DNA from: Thermoplasmatales archaeon
Lineage (GTDB): Archaea > Thermoplasmatota > Thermoplasmata > Thermoplasmatales > Thermoplasmataceae
Assembly (NCBI GenBank): GCA_016806715.1
Contig: CP060531.1
Location: forward strand, 1,473,966-1,537,965
Length of the DNA: 64,000 nucleotides
Reading direction: 5' to 3'
The translations under genes and the position numbers were made by a program. Under the pieces are notes generated by a model. That model made no database searches. It had not been told where the DNA came from and worked only from the letters and a program-made list of their open reading frames with translations. This document shows positions 16,241 through 25,283 of the stretch, in pieces (position 1 is the stretch's first letter; each line of letters begins with the position of its first letter).

Positions 16241-16536
16241 GCTCAGATATAGAAGAAATTAAGGTCAGGGTGGAAAAGTACATCAGGATCGAAGAGGAGG
16301 CACTTTCTAAATTACGTACAGCATCCCCCGGTAACTCATTCGGAGGCCGGATTGCGGCAAATTTCCTGGAAATGATAAACAGCTATTTTTCTGATGCAAA
16401 ACACTTCTATGATCAAGGAGACTACTTAAATGCCTTTGCGGCATTGAACTACTCATACGGCTGGATAGACAGCGGAATTAGAATCGGTATATTTGACGGC
16501 GGGGAAGACCATCGTCTATTCACCCTTCTGGAATGA
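16237..16536 (+). CDS. DUF357 family protein
   Basis: The 99-residue all-helical protein shows the DUF357 pattern: an N-terminal helix EIKVRVEKYIRIEEEAL, then FLEMINSYFSDAKHFYDQGDYLNAFAALNYSYGWIDSGIRIGIF, where YF.DA..F...GD...A....Y..GW.D.G..LG is the family signature. Function is unknown but the family is widespread in Euryarchaeota. It overlaps the preceding basic gene by four bases. The ribosomal-protein operon begins just downstream from its own promoter. Confidence 0.85.
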   Translation: MSSDIEEIKVRVEKYIRIEEEALSKLRTASPGNSFGGRIAANFLEMINSYFSDAKHFYDQGDYLNAFAALNYSYGWIDSGIRIGIFDGGEDHRLFTLLE

Positions 16537-16576
16537 ATATACGAAAACCCGGCCTTAGAAATGTTTAATAATATTA

Positions 16577-16583
16577 TTTAAAT
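16577..16583 (+). promoter_or_regulatory. TATA box of the uS13 operon
   Basis: TTTAAAT inside an AT-rich stretch lies about 23-26 bases before ATG 16600, so the message would begin at or close to that ATG rather than at uS13. Confidence 0.5.
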
Positions 16584-16599
16584 CAGCTGTACACACCGA

Positions 16600-16680
16600 A
16601 TGCTGAACAGACAAATTCTTCAGGCTTGGAACAAGCTTGGTTTGTATGGTAAGCAGTTGAAAACCATATTAAGAAAGTGA
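16600..16680 (+). CDS. Leaderless 26-residue ORF ahead of uS13
   Basis: ATG 16600 opens a 26-codon frame, MLNRQILQAWNKLGLYGKQL then KTILRK, ending TGA at 16678. It begins where the operon's transcript should start and stops 11 bases before the uS13 ATG. The peptide would be basic and amphipathic. It could be a real small protein, a leader peptide controlling the ribosomal operon, or simply an entry point for leaderless translation. No family is recognised. Confidence 0.4.
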   Translation: MLNRQILQAWNKLGLYGKQLKTILRK

Positions 16681-16691
16681 AGGCTGGTTAA

Positions 16692-17174
16692 ATGAGTGAT
16701 ACTGAAAAAACGAATCAGGATAGTTTCCTGTACATAGTTAGGATAGCTAACCGTGATCTAGACGGCGAGAGGTCGGTTTACCTTGCTCTCTCGGACCTTA
16801 AGGGAATCGGTCACAGGCTCGCTAGCATTATAGTAAATACATTGGATCTTCCAAAGGATAAGCGTATAGGGGATCTTTCCGAGGAACAGATTGAAAAGTT
16901 GAGGGAGTATGTCGAGGAGAAAGAATACGATGACATTCCCGACTGGGCGCTGAACCACAGACGAGAGATAGTTTCAGGTAAGAACCTGAACCTGGTTTCA
17001 AATGATCTCGAGATCCAGGTGCAGGATGACACAAACGCGATGAAGAAGATGCGTTCCTACAAAGGCGTAAGACATGAGAAGGGTCATAAAGTTAGAGGTC
17101 AGAGAACCAGGTCCAATGGAAGAAGAGGACTTGCCATTGGGGTTGTAAAGAGCAAAGAAGGTCCGCAACAGTAA
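16692..17174 (+). CDS. rps13: Ribosomal protein uS13
   Basis: Small-subunit head protein contacting the P-site tRNA and forming bridges to the large subunit. Diagnostic stretches are FLYIVRIANRDLDGERSVYLALSDLKGIGHRLA (helix-hairpin-helix start), IGDLSEEQIEKLREYV, and the basic C-terminus YKGVRHEKGHKVRGQRTRSNGRRG. The 160 residues are normal for the archaeal form, slightly extended at both ends. First large gene of the uS13-uS4-uS11-RpoD operon. Confidence 0.97.
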   Translation: MSDTEKTNQDSFLYIVRIANRDLDGERSVYLALSDLKGIGHRLASIIVNTLDLPKDKRIGDLSEEQIEKLREYVEEKEYDDIPDWALNHRREIVSGKNLNLVSNDLEIQVQDDTNAMKKMRSYKGVRHEKGHKVRGQRTRSNGRRGLAIGVVKSKEGPQQ

Positions 17175-17185
17175 GGTGATTATGA

Positions 17186-17797
17186 ATGGGTGATCCTAAA
17201 TTTCCGCATAAGAAGTATTCCGCCCCCAGACATCCATGGGAAAAGACAAGGATAGACGAGGAGAAGGAAGTCGTAAACAAGTATGGGTTAAAGAACAAGA
17301 GGGAGCTCTGGAGAACGCAGTCGATCCTTGAATCATTCAGGGCCCAGGCACGATATCTTCAGGCTAAAATAAGGTATAATGATGAAAAGGCGCTGAACCA
17401 GTTCCAACTGATGATAAGGAGACTTAACAGATTCAGTATACTGGGCAACAACGCTTCTCTTGACGATGTACTTTCACTTAACGTCGAAAGCATTCTTGAA
17501 CGCAGATTCCAGACGCTTGTGGTCAAGAAGAACCTTGCCAGAAGCCCTAAACAGGCAAGGCAACTCATTACGCATGGTCACATTTTCCTGAACGGAAGGC
17601 GCGTCACGATTCCAGGAATCCTTGTCGAGGGAACAGAGGAAGAATCCATCGGGTATTCAGTAGGTTCACCCCTTCTTGATGAACTGCACCCCATAAGGCA
17701 GAGCATACTGGGTAATGAGGTGCATGAAGAACAGCCTGAACAGGAAGCTCCTCCTGCAGAGAAGGAAGCTGAAGTAGAGGAAAGTGAAAAACAATGA
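17186..17797 (+). CDS. rps4: Ribosomal protein uS4
   Basis: Primary 16S rRNA-binding protein. It shows the archaeal start [25 protein letters not shown], a helical domain [18 protein letters not shown], and the S4 RNA-binding domain [37 protein letters not shown]. The C-terminal 25 residues form an acidic Glu/Pro/Ala tail ([19 protein letters not shown]), a lineage extension. Its stop overlaps the uS11 ATG by four bases. Confidence 0.97.
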   Translation: MGDPKFPHKKYSAPRHPWEKTRIDEEKEVVNKYGLKNKRELWRTQSILESFRAQARYLQAKIRYNDEKALNQFQLMIRRLNRFSILGNNASLDDVLSLNVESILERRFQTLVVKKNLARSPKQARQLITHGHIFLNGRRVTIPGILVEGTEEESIGYSVGSPLLDELHPIRQSILGNEVHEEQPEQEAPPAEKEAEVEESEKQ

Positions 17798-18177
17798 ATA
17801 AAACAGGAGTAGCCCATATATTTGCCTCACAGAATAATACTATAATTCTTGTCACGGACACAACTGGTGCTGAAACTCTGGCAAAGGCAACTGGCGGCAT
17901 GGTTGTAAAGAACGACAGGGATGAATCCAGTCCTTACGCTGCAATGAAGGCAGCGGATCTTGTTGCCGAAAAGCTGCGTGAGAAAGAGGTTACTGAACTC
18001 ATAATCAAGGTCAGAGCCCCGGGGGGGAATAAGTCAAAGATTCCAGGTCCAGGAGCACAATCAGCCATAAGAGCTCTATCCAGGGCAGGATTCAGGATAC
18101 TCAGAATTGAAGAAGTTACCCCGGTTCCGCATGATGGGACAAAGAAGAAGGGAGGAAAAAGAGGCAGGAGAGTCTGA
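17794..18177 (+). CDS. rps11: Ribosomal protein uS11
   Basis: Platform protein of the small subunit near the mRNA exit. It carries [76 protein letters not shown] and the basic end [17 protein letters not shown], all typical. The 127 residues are complete. ATGA overlap with uS4 and a 5-base gap to rpoD show tight coupling. Confidence 0.97.
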   Translation: MNKTGVAHIFASQNNTIILVTDTTGAETLAKATGGMVVKNDRDESSPYAAMKAADLVAEKLREKEVTELIIKVRAPGGNKSKIPGPGAQSAIRALSRAGFRILRIEEVTPVPHDGTKKKGGKRGRRV

Positions 18178-18182
18178 TTTTC

Positions 18183-19004
18183 ATGCCGCTTAAAATTATT
18201 GAGTTAAAAGACAACTTTGCAAGATTCTCTATCACGGATATTACGCCCTCAATAGCTAATTCTCTCAGGCGAACACTGATAAATGACATACCGAAACTTG
18301 CGATAGATAAGGTTACATTTCACCATGGGCAGATCAGGGACGTGGATGGAAACGTTTACGATTCCTCGCTCCCACTTTTTGACGAGATCGTCGCTCACAG
18401 GCTTTCACTCGTGCCGCTAGTTTCTGACCTCACAATGAATTTCAGGGATGAATGTTCCTGTGGAGGCAAGGGATGCTCTCTTTGCACCATGACATACTCC
18501 ATAAACAAGAACGGACCGGCCACAGTTATATCAGGCGACATTCAGCCCATAGGAAATCCCGACCTCAAACCCGCAGATCCGGATATACCAATAGTCAAGC
18601 TCGGAAAGAGCCAGGCCATGATCGTAAGTGCGGAAGCAATACTGGGGAGGGCAAAGGATCATGCCAAATGGCAGGCCACATCAGGTGTCTCTTACAAGTA
18701 CCACCGGGAATTCAACATTAAAAAGGCAGATTTTGAGAGGTGGGAAGAATTCAAGATAGCCTGCCCGGAGTCGGTTCTTAAGGAAAATGACGAGAATATA
18801 ACGTTCACAGATGATTTTCCCTGCAGAAAACTTTCTGACCTTTTTGAGCAGAATACAGTTAGAATAGTCGAGGACGACACCAGGTTCATCTTCAAGTTTG
18901 AAACAGACGGATCGCTGAAGGCCATAGACGTACTGAATTATGCCCTTAAGAGAATCCCACAGAGACTGAACGTTCTGCTTGACAGCATGGCTGCTGCTGA
19001 TTAG
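18183..19004 (+). CDS. rpoD: RNA polymerase subunit D (Rpo3)
   Basis: Homologue of bacterial alpha and eukaryotic RPB3; with RpoL it seeds RNA polymerase assembly. Markers: [30 protein letters not shown] (dimerisation part), [13 protein letters not shown], and a cysteine cluster C91, C93, C98, C101 ([14 protein letters not shown]) in the inserted domain that in many archaea holds an iron-sulfur cluster. The 273 residues match. In other archaea eL18, uL13 and uS9 follow; here the operon ends with a T-run (19028-19034) and IMPase starts its own unit. Confidence 0.97.
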   Translation: MPLKIIELKDNFARFSITDITPSIANSLRRTLINDIPKLAIDKVTFHHGQIRDVDGNVYDSSLPLFDEIVAHRLSLVPLVSDLTMNFRDECSCGGKGCSLCTMTYSINKNGPATVISGDIQPIGNPDLKPADPDIPIVKLGKSQAMIVSAEAILGRAKDHAKWQATSGVSYKYHREFNIKKADFERWEEFKIACPESVLKENDENITFTDDFPCRKLSDLFEQNTVRIVEDDTRFIFKFETDGSLKAIDVLNYALKRIPQRLNVLLDSMAAAD

Positions 19005-19082
19005 TTTACCTGGGATTTTATCCATTATTTTTTTCGATTTAGACATTATTATATACGATTCTACGCTGATTGGTTCAAGTAT

Positions 19083-19853
19083 ATGGACACCATTTTCGAG
19101 TTATTCGTAAGCGTGGGAATCGAGATCATGGAGAAGATAGAGGAAACCGAATCTCCACCTTCATGGATGCAGATCACCGGAATGGGTGCCGACGGAACTC
19201 CAACAAGATATATAGACAAGCTGAGTGAGGATATATTCCTGAAGGCAGTTGACGAAAACGATCTCCCATATAATATAGTCAGCGAAGAGGCGGGTTTTAT
19301 AGACAGGCATTACGAAAAAAACCTGGTTGTGGATCCGCTTGACGGAACCTTCAATGCTCAGGCTGGCATTCCATTTTATTCCATCTCAATTGCAATCACA
19401 GGTAGCACTATTACGGATAGCGAGAAGGGTTTTGTTATGAACTTGTCAAACGGTGAATATTTTTACTCAGATAAGGGAAAAGGAGCATACAAATTGAGCA
19501 GGAAAATCAGGACCTCAGGTGAGTCCAGGGGACATTTCTCATTCAGTTCCGGCTACGCATCAGATCCACTCGGTAAAAAACTGCTTAAGCACGCAACAAA
19601 AATCAGGACACTTGGCTGCGCATCACTTGAGCTTGCAACTCTGGCATCTGGCGGGATTGACCTGGTAGCTTATATCGGCAAGAACAATCTGCTGAGAAAT
19701 ATCGACGTCGCGGCCGGGATCGCAATAGTGAGGGAAGCGGGCGGCATTGTCACGGAAAAAGATGGAAGTCCGTTTGACATGGACATGAATGTAAGTACCA
19801 GGAAGAATATGCTGGCATTTTCCAACGAGGAACTGCTGAAGGTGACTTTTTGA
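19083..19853 (+). CDS. Inositol monophosphatase family phosphatase (IMPase/FBPase type)
   Basis: Mg2+-dependent sugar-phosphate phosphatase; archaeal members often hydrolyse both inositol-1-phosphate and fructose-1,6-bisphosphate, and some NADP. Motifs: VSEEAG (67-71), VVDPLDGTFNAQAGIPFYSIS (metal site, 82-101) and LRNIDVAAGIAIVREAGG. The 256 residues are complete. TTATATAC at 19048 lies about 28-30 bases before the ATG. It overlaps the NAD kinase gene by four bases; in Methanocaldococcus these two activities are fused in one protein (MJ0917), so a shared role in NADP(H) balance is plausible. Confidence 0.9.
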   Translation: MDTIFELFVSVGIEIMEKIEETESPPSWMQITGMGADGTPTRYIDKLSEDIFLKAVDENDLPYNIVSEEAGFIDRHYEKNLVVDPLDGTFNAQAGIPFYSISIAITGSTITDSEKGFVMNLSNGEYFYSDKGKGAYKLSRKIRTSGESRGHFSFSSGYASDPLGKKLLKHATKIRTLGCASLELATLASGGIDLVAYIGKNNLLRNIDVAAGIAIVREAGGIVTEKDGSPFDMDMNVSTRKNMLAFSNEELLKVTF

Positions 19854-20668
19854 AGATAGCGTTTGTGATCAGGAGAGACTGCATCAGGTGCGCAAACATA
19901 GTGAAGAGGATAATAGAGATCTTTCCCCCGGAATGGGAGGTGGAATTCGACACTGATACAGCAGAGCTGGTCGGAAAGCCGGGAAAGGAAATAAGCGAGA
20001 TTTCTGCTGACATTATAATAACAATAGGCGGTGACGGGACTGCCCTGAGGGCTTTACAGATGACCAATGGGCCGATACTGGGGATAAACATGGGCGGACT
20101 TGGATTCCTGACGGAAATTGAAATTGGTGAAATTGAGAGATCAATTTACCAGATAATACGGGGAGAGTACAAGATTACAGATAGCATGAAGATTGACGTC
20201 ATGCTCAATGGAATCAAGCAGGCCGAATGCACAAATGAAGCTGTGATTTATACGGGCAAGGTTGCAAAATTAAGAAAATTCAATGTTTATGTTGGCAAGA
20301 ACTTCATTGAAGGTACCGGAGCCGATGGAGTTATAGTGGCTACTCCGATGGGTTCAACATCATATTCGTTCAGCGCAGGGGGCCCAATACTCCTTCCAGC
20401 ATTAAATGCAATGGTGATATCATATCTGGCACCATTTGGTTCAAGGACCCGGCCACTGATTGTTCCTTCAGGTGAAACCATCGCCGTTAAGCAGATCGGC
20501 AAGGAGCAGGATGGGATCCTCATTCTTGATGGGCAGATCCAGGTTCCTCTTAAGCACGGTGACATTGTGGAAATTTCTGTCTCCAAGAATCGGGCAAGAT
20601 TCATATCACTGAAGGGGACATTCTATGAGAAACTCCGGGAGAAACTGATAAAGCTTGTGGTCAATTAG
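19850..20668 (+). CDS. nadK: NAD kinase
   Basis: Phosphorylates NAD+ to NADP+. Signature GGDGTALRA in IIITIGGDGT, then NMGGLGFLTEI, TNEAVI, GADGVIVATPMGSTSYSFSAGGP and RPLIVPSGETI are all present. The 272 residues match archaeal/bacterial NAD kinases. Translation starts at TTG 19850, inside the IMPase stop (TTGA), giving coupling. The 3' end overlaps the JAMM gene by 14 bases. Confidence 0.95.
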   Translation: MKIAFVIRRDCIRCANIVKRIIEIFPPEWEVEFDTDTAELVGKPGKEISEISADIIITIGGDGTALRALQMTNGPILGINMGGLGFLTEIEIGEIERSIYQIIRGEYKITDSMKIDVMLNGIKQAECTNEAVIYTGKVAKLRKFNVYVGKNFIEGTGADGVIVATPMGSTSYSFSAGGPILLPALNAMVISYLAPFGSRTRPLIVPSGETIAVKQIGKEQDGILILDGQIQVPLKHGDIVEISVSKNRARFISLKGTFYEKLREKLIKLVVN

Positions 20669-21017
20669 AAGAAGAACCCTGAGAATGATCATGGAAGCAT
20701 CCAAGGATTCAATGCCAAAAGAATTCGGGGCGTATTTGCGTGCCGAGAATCATATAATTTATGAAATTTCTATTCTTCCCGGCACAATACAGGGAGACAG
20801 GCATACAATATTCCAGACTTACAACAAGCCCATAGACTTCTCTATTGTTGGCAGCGTGCATTCCCACCCCTCCGGTGTTACAAGGCCATCTGATGCAGAT
20901 GTGCGCATGTTCCAGAACAGCGGTCCGATTCACATTATAGTAGGATATCCATTCGGGATTGAAGATTTTTCAGCATACAACCAGAGTGCGCAGAAAGTAA
21001 AAATCGATGTGATATAG
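20655..21017 (+). CDS. JAMM/MPN+ metalloprotease-like protein
   Basis: Zn-dependent isopeptidase fold. Visible are the upstream glutamate in MPKEFGAYLR and the JAMM core VGSVHSHPSGVTRPSDAD (HxHx7Sx2D), so all zinc ligands are present. Archaeal members remove ubiquitin-like modifiers or process small sulfur carriers. The 120-residue form is minimal. GTG 20655 is preferred to ATG 20685 because the extra IRRRTLRMIMEAS helix belongs to the fold. It forms the third gene of the IMPase-NAD kinase operon. Confidence 0.88.
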   Translation: MWSIRRRTLRMIMEASKDSMPKEFGAYLRAENHIIYEISILPGTIQGDRHTIFQTYNKPIDFSIVGSVHSHPSGVTRPSDADVRMFQNSGPIHIIVGYPFGIEDFSAYNQSAQKVKIDVI

Positions 21018-21074
21018 GGAGCGGATCTATTGCACAGTAACCTGCCAGTCAAGGTGCGCGAATGATAAATTTCA

Positions 21075-21974
21075 TCACTGGGAAGATCTTTTCCTGCCAG
21101 CAAGTTCTTTGTCTTCCCTCTCGTAGTCATCGTATCCGATAAGGTCGTAGAAGGACTCACGGGACATTATCTTATCCATGAAATCGCGCTGGGTGCCATG
21201 TTTGTATAGATCGTCATAAACTGTCTGTGCAGTCTTCATGAATGCCCTGAATGCTGTTAGTGGGAAAATCACCATCCTGTATCCTGCTTCCTTCAACTCA
21301 GCTGCTGAAAAAAGGGGGCTCCTTCCAAATTCTGTCATGTTAGCCATAAGAGGTCCTCTTGCTTTCCTTGCAAAAGTTTTGAATTCATCCATTGTTTCAA
21401 GCGCCTCCGTGAAAACGACATCCGATCCGGCCTCAAAGTATGCATTAGCCCTTTCAATGGCGTCATCAAGCCCGTTGACTGATCTGGCATCTGTCCTCGC
21501 TATAATGACAAAGTCTGGATTTTTCCTTGCATCAACCGCTGCCCTGATCTTGCTTATCATGTCCCCCGTCTCAATCAGCCTCTTTCCCTGAAGGTGTCCA
21601 CACTTCTTGGGTAGCACCTGATCCTCAATATGTATAGCCGAGGCACCTGCCCTCTCCATGATTCTCACCGTGCGGGTGACATTTAAGGTCTCCCCGAATC
21701 CCGTATCCACATCAACTATTAACGGGGCAGTTGTCACGCTGGTGATCCTGTCAACTTCATCGGCAACTTCTTTCAGTGTGGTGACAGAGAGATCAGGAAG
21801 GCCCATGGAACCAGCAACTCCCGAGCCCGATAGGTAAGTTGACCTGAAACCGCTTCTCTGCGCTATGATGGCAGACATTCCGTTAAATACGCCAGCAGAA
21901 AAAACAAAACCCTTTTCAATCTGCTTCCGGAGGTCTCCTGGACCAAGGTTAATATTATCTCTCATTATGGACAT
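21075..21974 (-). CDS. prpB: Methylisocitrate lyase / isocitrate lyase-family enzyme
   Basis: Member of the ICL/PEP-mutase superfamily; PrpB cleaves 2-methylisocitrate to pyruvate and succinate. Seen: YLSGSGVAGSMGLPDLSVTT, LIVDVDTGFGE (Mg2+ site), SAIHIEDQVLPKKCGHLQGK with the catalytic Cys motif KKCGH, IIARTDARSVNGLDDAIERA and MVIFPLTAFRAF. Length 299 is right. Paired with a PrpD gene (20-base overlap), which supports 2-methylcitrate use; PrpC is not in this window. Confidence 0.9.
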   Translation of the reverse strand: MSIMRDNINLGPGDLRKQIEKGFVFSAGVFNGMSAIIAQRSGFRSTYLSGSGVAGSMGLPDLSVTTLKEVADEVDRITSVTTAPLIVDVDTGFGETLNVTRTVRIMERAGASAIHIEDQVLPKKCGHLQGKRLIETGDMISKIRAAVDARKNPDFVIIARTDARSVNGLDDAIERANAYFEAGSDVVFTEALETMDEFKTFARKARGPLMANMTEFGRSPLFSAAELKEAGYRMVIFPLTAFRAFMKTAQTVYDDLYKHGTQRDFMDKIMSRESFYDLIGYDDYEREDKELAGRKRSSQ

Positions 21975-23289
21975 TTTTCATGACCTCCAGCAATTCAGTT
22001 ACATCGCTCCTGTCAAAGCGTTTCGCTATGTTAACAATCTCGGCAGCGCTTCTTTCGCTCATGACCCTGTTTCCCTTCAGCAGGAGGTCGTCCCAGCTGT
22101 AAGGCTTCCTGTGATGTCCTTTGGGCACCTCCAGTTCCTCGGTCAGTGTCTGCTTGTCAGTTTCAACAATGATCTTCACTGGCAGGAATTCAGGGTACAT
22201 CTTGTTAAATCTGTCAGTAACAGTGAAGGTCATCTTGTCTATGGCTGCCAGTATTTTTGGGTCTTCAAGATAATGACTGCCGTATGAATCAGGCGTGGGA
22301 TCTCCATATAACAGGGAATATGCAATGAGGTACGGCATGCTGTGATCCGCTGTTTCCTTTGTCTTCGGTCTCAGTTTCTCAGGATCCTTGATTATTATCT
22401 TGTTTGCTACATCGAAGGTTTCAACCGAAATCTTCCGGATTCCTCCGCTGAGCTTCCCACGTATCCTGAGTGCAGCTTCCACTGCGCTCATGGCGTGATA
22501 TTCCACGGGATAGTTCTTTATCATTGTTTTCATTACACGTTTCTTTCCCAGTGTCAGGTTAAGGGTACCAGAGACCTGCTTGACGAAGCCCATTTCGCCA
22601 ACGAATATCGGGGACGGTCCTGTGAAGCCGTTCAGAGTGAGGCTTGCAGCAAATACGCTGTTTCTTGTGGCATCCGCAGCTGTGCAGCCTTTCCACATGC
22701 TCAGTTCCCCGGCCCTTGTCTGCCTCATGCTTATGTTATTGTTCAATCCAAGGCTCATCAGGTTCTCGAAGCGCTCTTCGTTCATATCAAGCAGGTGACC
22801 CAATCCGGCTGAGGATGATAGGGATATATAAGTCACGTGATCCCAGCCTCTATCCCTAATTGATACTGCATCGGAAAGTGCCCCAACCACCTCGTATGCC
22901 ACGTCAATAGCGCGGATGATGTCATTCCCTGAGGATTCAAAAGGCTCAGCCATGGCCAGAATCGGTGGAATATTGTCAGATGGATGTAAAGCCTCCCTGG
23001 ATAGGTATGTATCACTGTAATCAAGGTATCTCGTCATGGAGCCGTTTATGAAAGTTGCAGTTTCCGAAGAGGCCCTGTCTCCGGTAAAGAAAATGGTAGA
23101 GTTGTATTTGCCCTTGGACGGGAGAAGAGCTTTTCTTTCAATGGAAATCGGTTCGGAACCAGATGCAGCATACGCGACGAAGATGGAATCAGCAATCCTC
23201 TTCTTTATCTCGTCCATTCTCTGGGAGTCCAGCCCACTGCTTCTTAAATCTGACGAATAATTGTATATGTCACTTACTACCGGATCCAT
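21955..23289 (-). CDS. prpD: MmgE/PrpD-family 2-methylcitrate dehydratase
   Basis: PrpD dehydrates 2-methylcitrate in propionyl-CoA oxidation. Seen in order: NSTIFFTGDRASSETATFINGSMTRYLDYSDTYL, HPSDNIPPILAMAE, DVAYEVVGALSDAVSIRDRGWDHVTYISLSSSAGLGHLL, KGCTAADATRNSVFAASL, KNYPVEYHAMSAVEAAL, and DHSMPYLIAYSLLYG. The 444 residues are complete. CTATAAATAG at about 23309-23318 is a minus-strand TATA box giving a leaderless start at 23289. Confidence 0.92.
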   Translation of the reverse strand: MDPVVSDIYNYSSDLRSSGLDSQRMDEIKKRIADSIFVAYAASGSEPISIERKALLPSKGKYNSTIFFTGDRASSETATFINGSMTRYLDYSDTYLSREALHPSDNIPPILAMAEPFESSGNDIIRAIDVAYEVVGALSDAVSIRDRGWDHVTYISLSSSAGLGHLLDMNEERFENLMSLGLNNNISMRQTRAGELSMWKGCTAADATRNSVFAASLTLNGFTGPSPIFVGEMGFVKQVSGTLNLTLGKKRVMKTMIKNYPVEYHAMSAVEAALRIRGKLSGGIRKISVETFDVANKIIIKDPEKLRPKTKETADHSMPYLIAYSLLYGDPTPDSYGSHYLEDPKILAAIDKMTFTVTDRFNKMYPEFLPVKIIVETDKQTLTEELEVPKGHHRKPYSWDDLLLKGNRVMSERSAAEIVNIAKRFDRSDVTELLEVMKNVHNER

Positions 23290-23423
23290 AATATGGGAAT
23301 ACCCAGATTCTATAAATAGGAAAGCACATTCGTTTGATCCGGCTGGTTTAACAATCCAGTAAAATAATAGTCCAGCCGGGTTTCCGAGAAAATTTTATAT
23401 TTACTTAAAATGTTGTCGAACAT

Positions 23424-24602
23424 GTGCGAGTGTCAAAATCCGTGCTGACAAGGAATGTCCTTCTGATCTCTTTCTCCGCCTTTTTTGCGGACCTGGGGTA
23501 TCAGGCCGTCATAGTCGGCCTTCCACTCTTTCTGGTCGTGGTGCTCGGTGCCCCTGTTTACATTTACGGCATGGCAGAAGCCCTGAATTATGGAGTAGGA
23601 TCAGTATTTGCATTCATTGGCGGCAGGCTGAGTGCCAGGTTTGGAAGTAAAAAAATAGCCATACTTGGGAACTCGCTAATACCAGTGCTTTCGTTTACAG
23701 GATTCGCAGCCACTGTACCGGAAGCAATCGGAACATTCGCAGGTGGGTGGTGGTCCAGGAATTTCAGGTCTCCGGCAAGGAGAGCCATGATGAGTGAAAC
23801 AGTAGAGGATGAAAACAGATCCAGGTCATATGGCCTCCTTCACGGGCTTGATGTTGGAGGAGGGCTGGTTGCAACCCTGCTGTTCATTGCAATGATCTCT
23901 CTTGGCTACAGGTTCAGATTAATTTTTCTTCTAACGGCAGTCCCTCTTATCATATCCACCCTGCTTCTAGTAGCGGTAAGAACAGGACCCGGGCGGGCCA
24001 GTAAACTCGATGACGGTCAGGGGAACAACAACTCTACATTCAGGGGAGTAATAATCGCTTCCGCACTCTTTGGGTTCAGCTATTATAGCATGGGCTTTCC
24101 AATACTCACAGTGGCAACCGCAACTGGCAGTTTTGAGCTGGGAGCATTAACATACACGGTATTTCTTGCAGTTTCCGCAGCTACAGGATTCGTGATGTCA
24201 AGGTTCAGGTTCAGGCTCGAAATCCTCCCGCTGGGGTTGCTTGGGTATATACTTGCGGGGATCGGTGCACTTTTTTTTGCACTTACCATCATTTACGGTC
24301 TCGGACTGCCTATCTATTACGTTTCAATAGTGATAATAGGAATTGGAAGCGGCTTCACGGAAATATTTGAGCCAACAATAATCTCAAAGGTTTCATCAAG
24401 CGTTGGGAGAGGAATGGGCTGGCTTTCAGCTTCACGTAGTGCAGGCTTGTTTGTGGCAAATCTGGTCATGGGCGCTTTATATTTTGTCAACCCTGCGTAC
24501 GCATATATCTACGCCTTCGCAGTTTCAGTCACCGCCGGGATATTAGTTATTATTTCAGGCGCGGGTTACGACAAAGGAATCAGATCCAGTGATCTCCCAT
24601 GA
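23424..24602 (+). CDS. MFS transporter
   Basis: The 392-residue protein has 12 hydrophobic helices. The signature between helices 2 and 3 reads GGRLSARFGSKKIAILGN, the MFS loop GxLaDrxGrk equivalent, and helix 4 carries WWSRNFRSPARRAMMSETV, typical of drug/sugar efflux MFS members. Substrate unknown. The start GTG 23424 is the first in-frame start after the TTTTATATTTAC promoter. The last 23 bases overlap the TenA gene on the other strand, tail to tail. Confidence 0.85.
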   Translation: MRVSKSVLTRNVLLISFSAFFADLGYQAVIVGLPLFLVVVLGAPVYIYGMAEALNYGVGSVFAFIGGRLSARFGSKKIAILGNSLIPVLSFTGFAATVPEAIGTFAGGWWSRNFRSPARRAMMSETVEDENRSRSYGLLHGLDVGGGLVATLLFIAMISLGYRFRLIFLLTAVPLIISTLLLVAVRTGPGRASKLDDGQGNNNSTFRGVIIASALFGFSYYSMGFPILTVATATGSFELGALTYTVFLAVSAATGFVMSRFRFRLEILPLGLLGYILAGIGALFFALTIIYGLGLPIYYVSIVIIGIGSGFTEIFEPTIISKVSSSVGRGMGWLSASRSAGLFVANLVMGALYFVNPAYAYIYAFAVSVTAGILVIISGAGYDKGIRSSDLP

Positions 24603-25224
24603 GTGCCATTTCCCAGAATTTAAGTTCGAAATTAGCCGCCATCCTGAAAATTTTTTCATCCCTGGGATCATGAGAGGCCAGTCCGTCATATACGGCGATA
24701 AGATCCTCTATGGACTCTTTCTGTTCTGTTGATCCATAATAGCTGAACCATGGCTTGTATTTGCTGTGTGCCGTCTTATTGTACCTGGTTCCGATCTGGT
24801 AGTATGTGACTGAGCATGGGAGTATGGCTGCCAGAGCATTGCTTGGGATGTACTGGCTGCAGGCTTTGTAGAGGAAGGAAACATAAGAAATGTTGGTCAT
24901 AGTGGGTGCTTCGTATACATCAGGTCCTGTATTATTTATTTCTCCGAGGCTGCTGAGAAGCTGGTGATGAAACATGTATTCATCAAACATGCTCTTCGAG
25001 AGGGAAAGAAGGGTTTGCGAAGCTTCCGCGGTATCCATGCGCGAGGAAAGGACAGCTAAGCTACCTGAATGTTCCTTGAGAAAGAGACGATCCTGAACAA
25101 GAAACCGCATAAATTCGCTGCTCTTGAGCGACCCGTCATTCATGGAAGATACAAATTCGTTTTTCACAATCATGTCTATGATATCGCGGTTTTTTCCAAT
25201 TATTTCATTAAAAGTGTCAATCAA
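24580..25224 (-). CDS. tenA: TenA/thiaminase II family protein
   Basis: TenA salvages thiamin pyrimidine by hydrolysing aminopyrimidines. The 214-residue all-helical protein has FMRFLVQDRLFLKEHSGSLAVLSSRM near the start, the catalytic cysteine in AAILPCSVTYYQIG, and the closing KFWEMALMGD helix. Conserved family features YIxP and F.E..FW.MA are visible. The start is TTG 25222-25224 (read on the minus strand), following an AT-rich promoter. Between two MFS genes, so a role with vitamin precursor uptake is possible but not shown. Confidence 0.85.
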   Translation of the reverse strand: MIDTFNEIIGKNRDIIDMIVKNEFVSSMNDGSLKSSEFMRFLVQDRLFLKEHSGSLAVLSSRMDTAEASQTLLSLSKSMFDEYMFHHQLLSSLGEINNTGPDVYEAPTMTNISYVSFLYKACSQYIPSNALAAILPCSVTYYQIGTRYNKTAHSKYKPWFSYYGSTEQKESIEDLIAVYDGLASHDPRDEKIFRMAANFELKFWEMALMGDHWI

Positions 25225-25283
25225 GCTATTGATTATATCTCTTTATTATTAAATCTGATTGTAGTGCATCCAAGTTCCATGAA

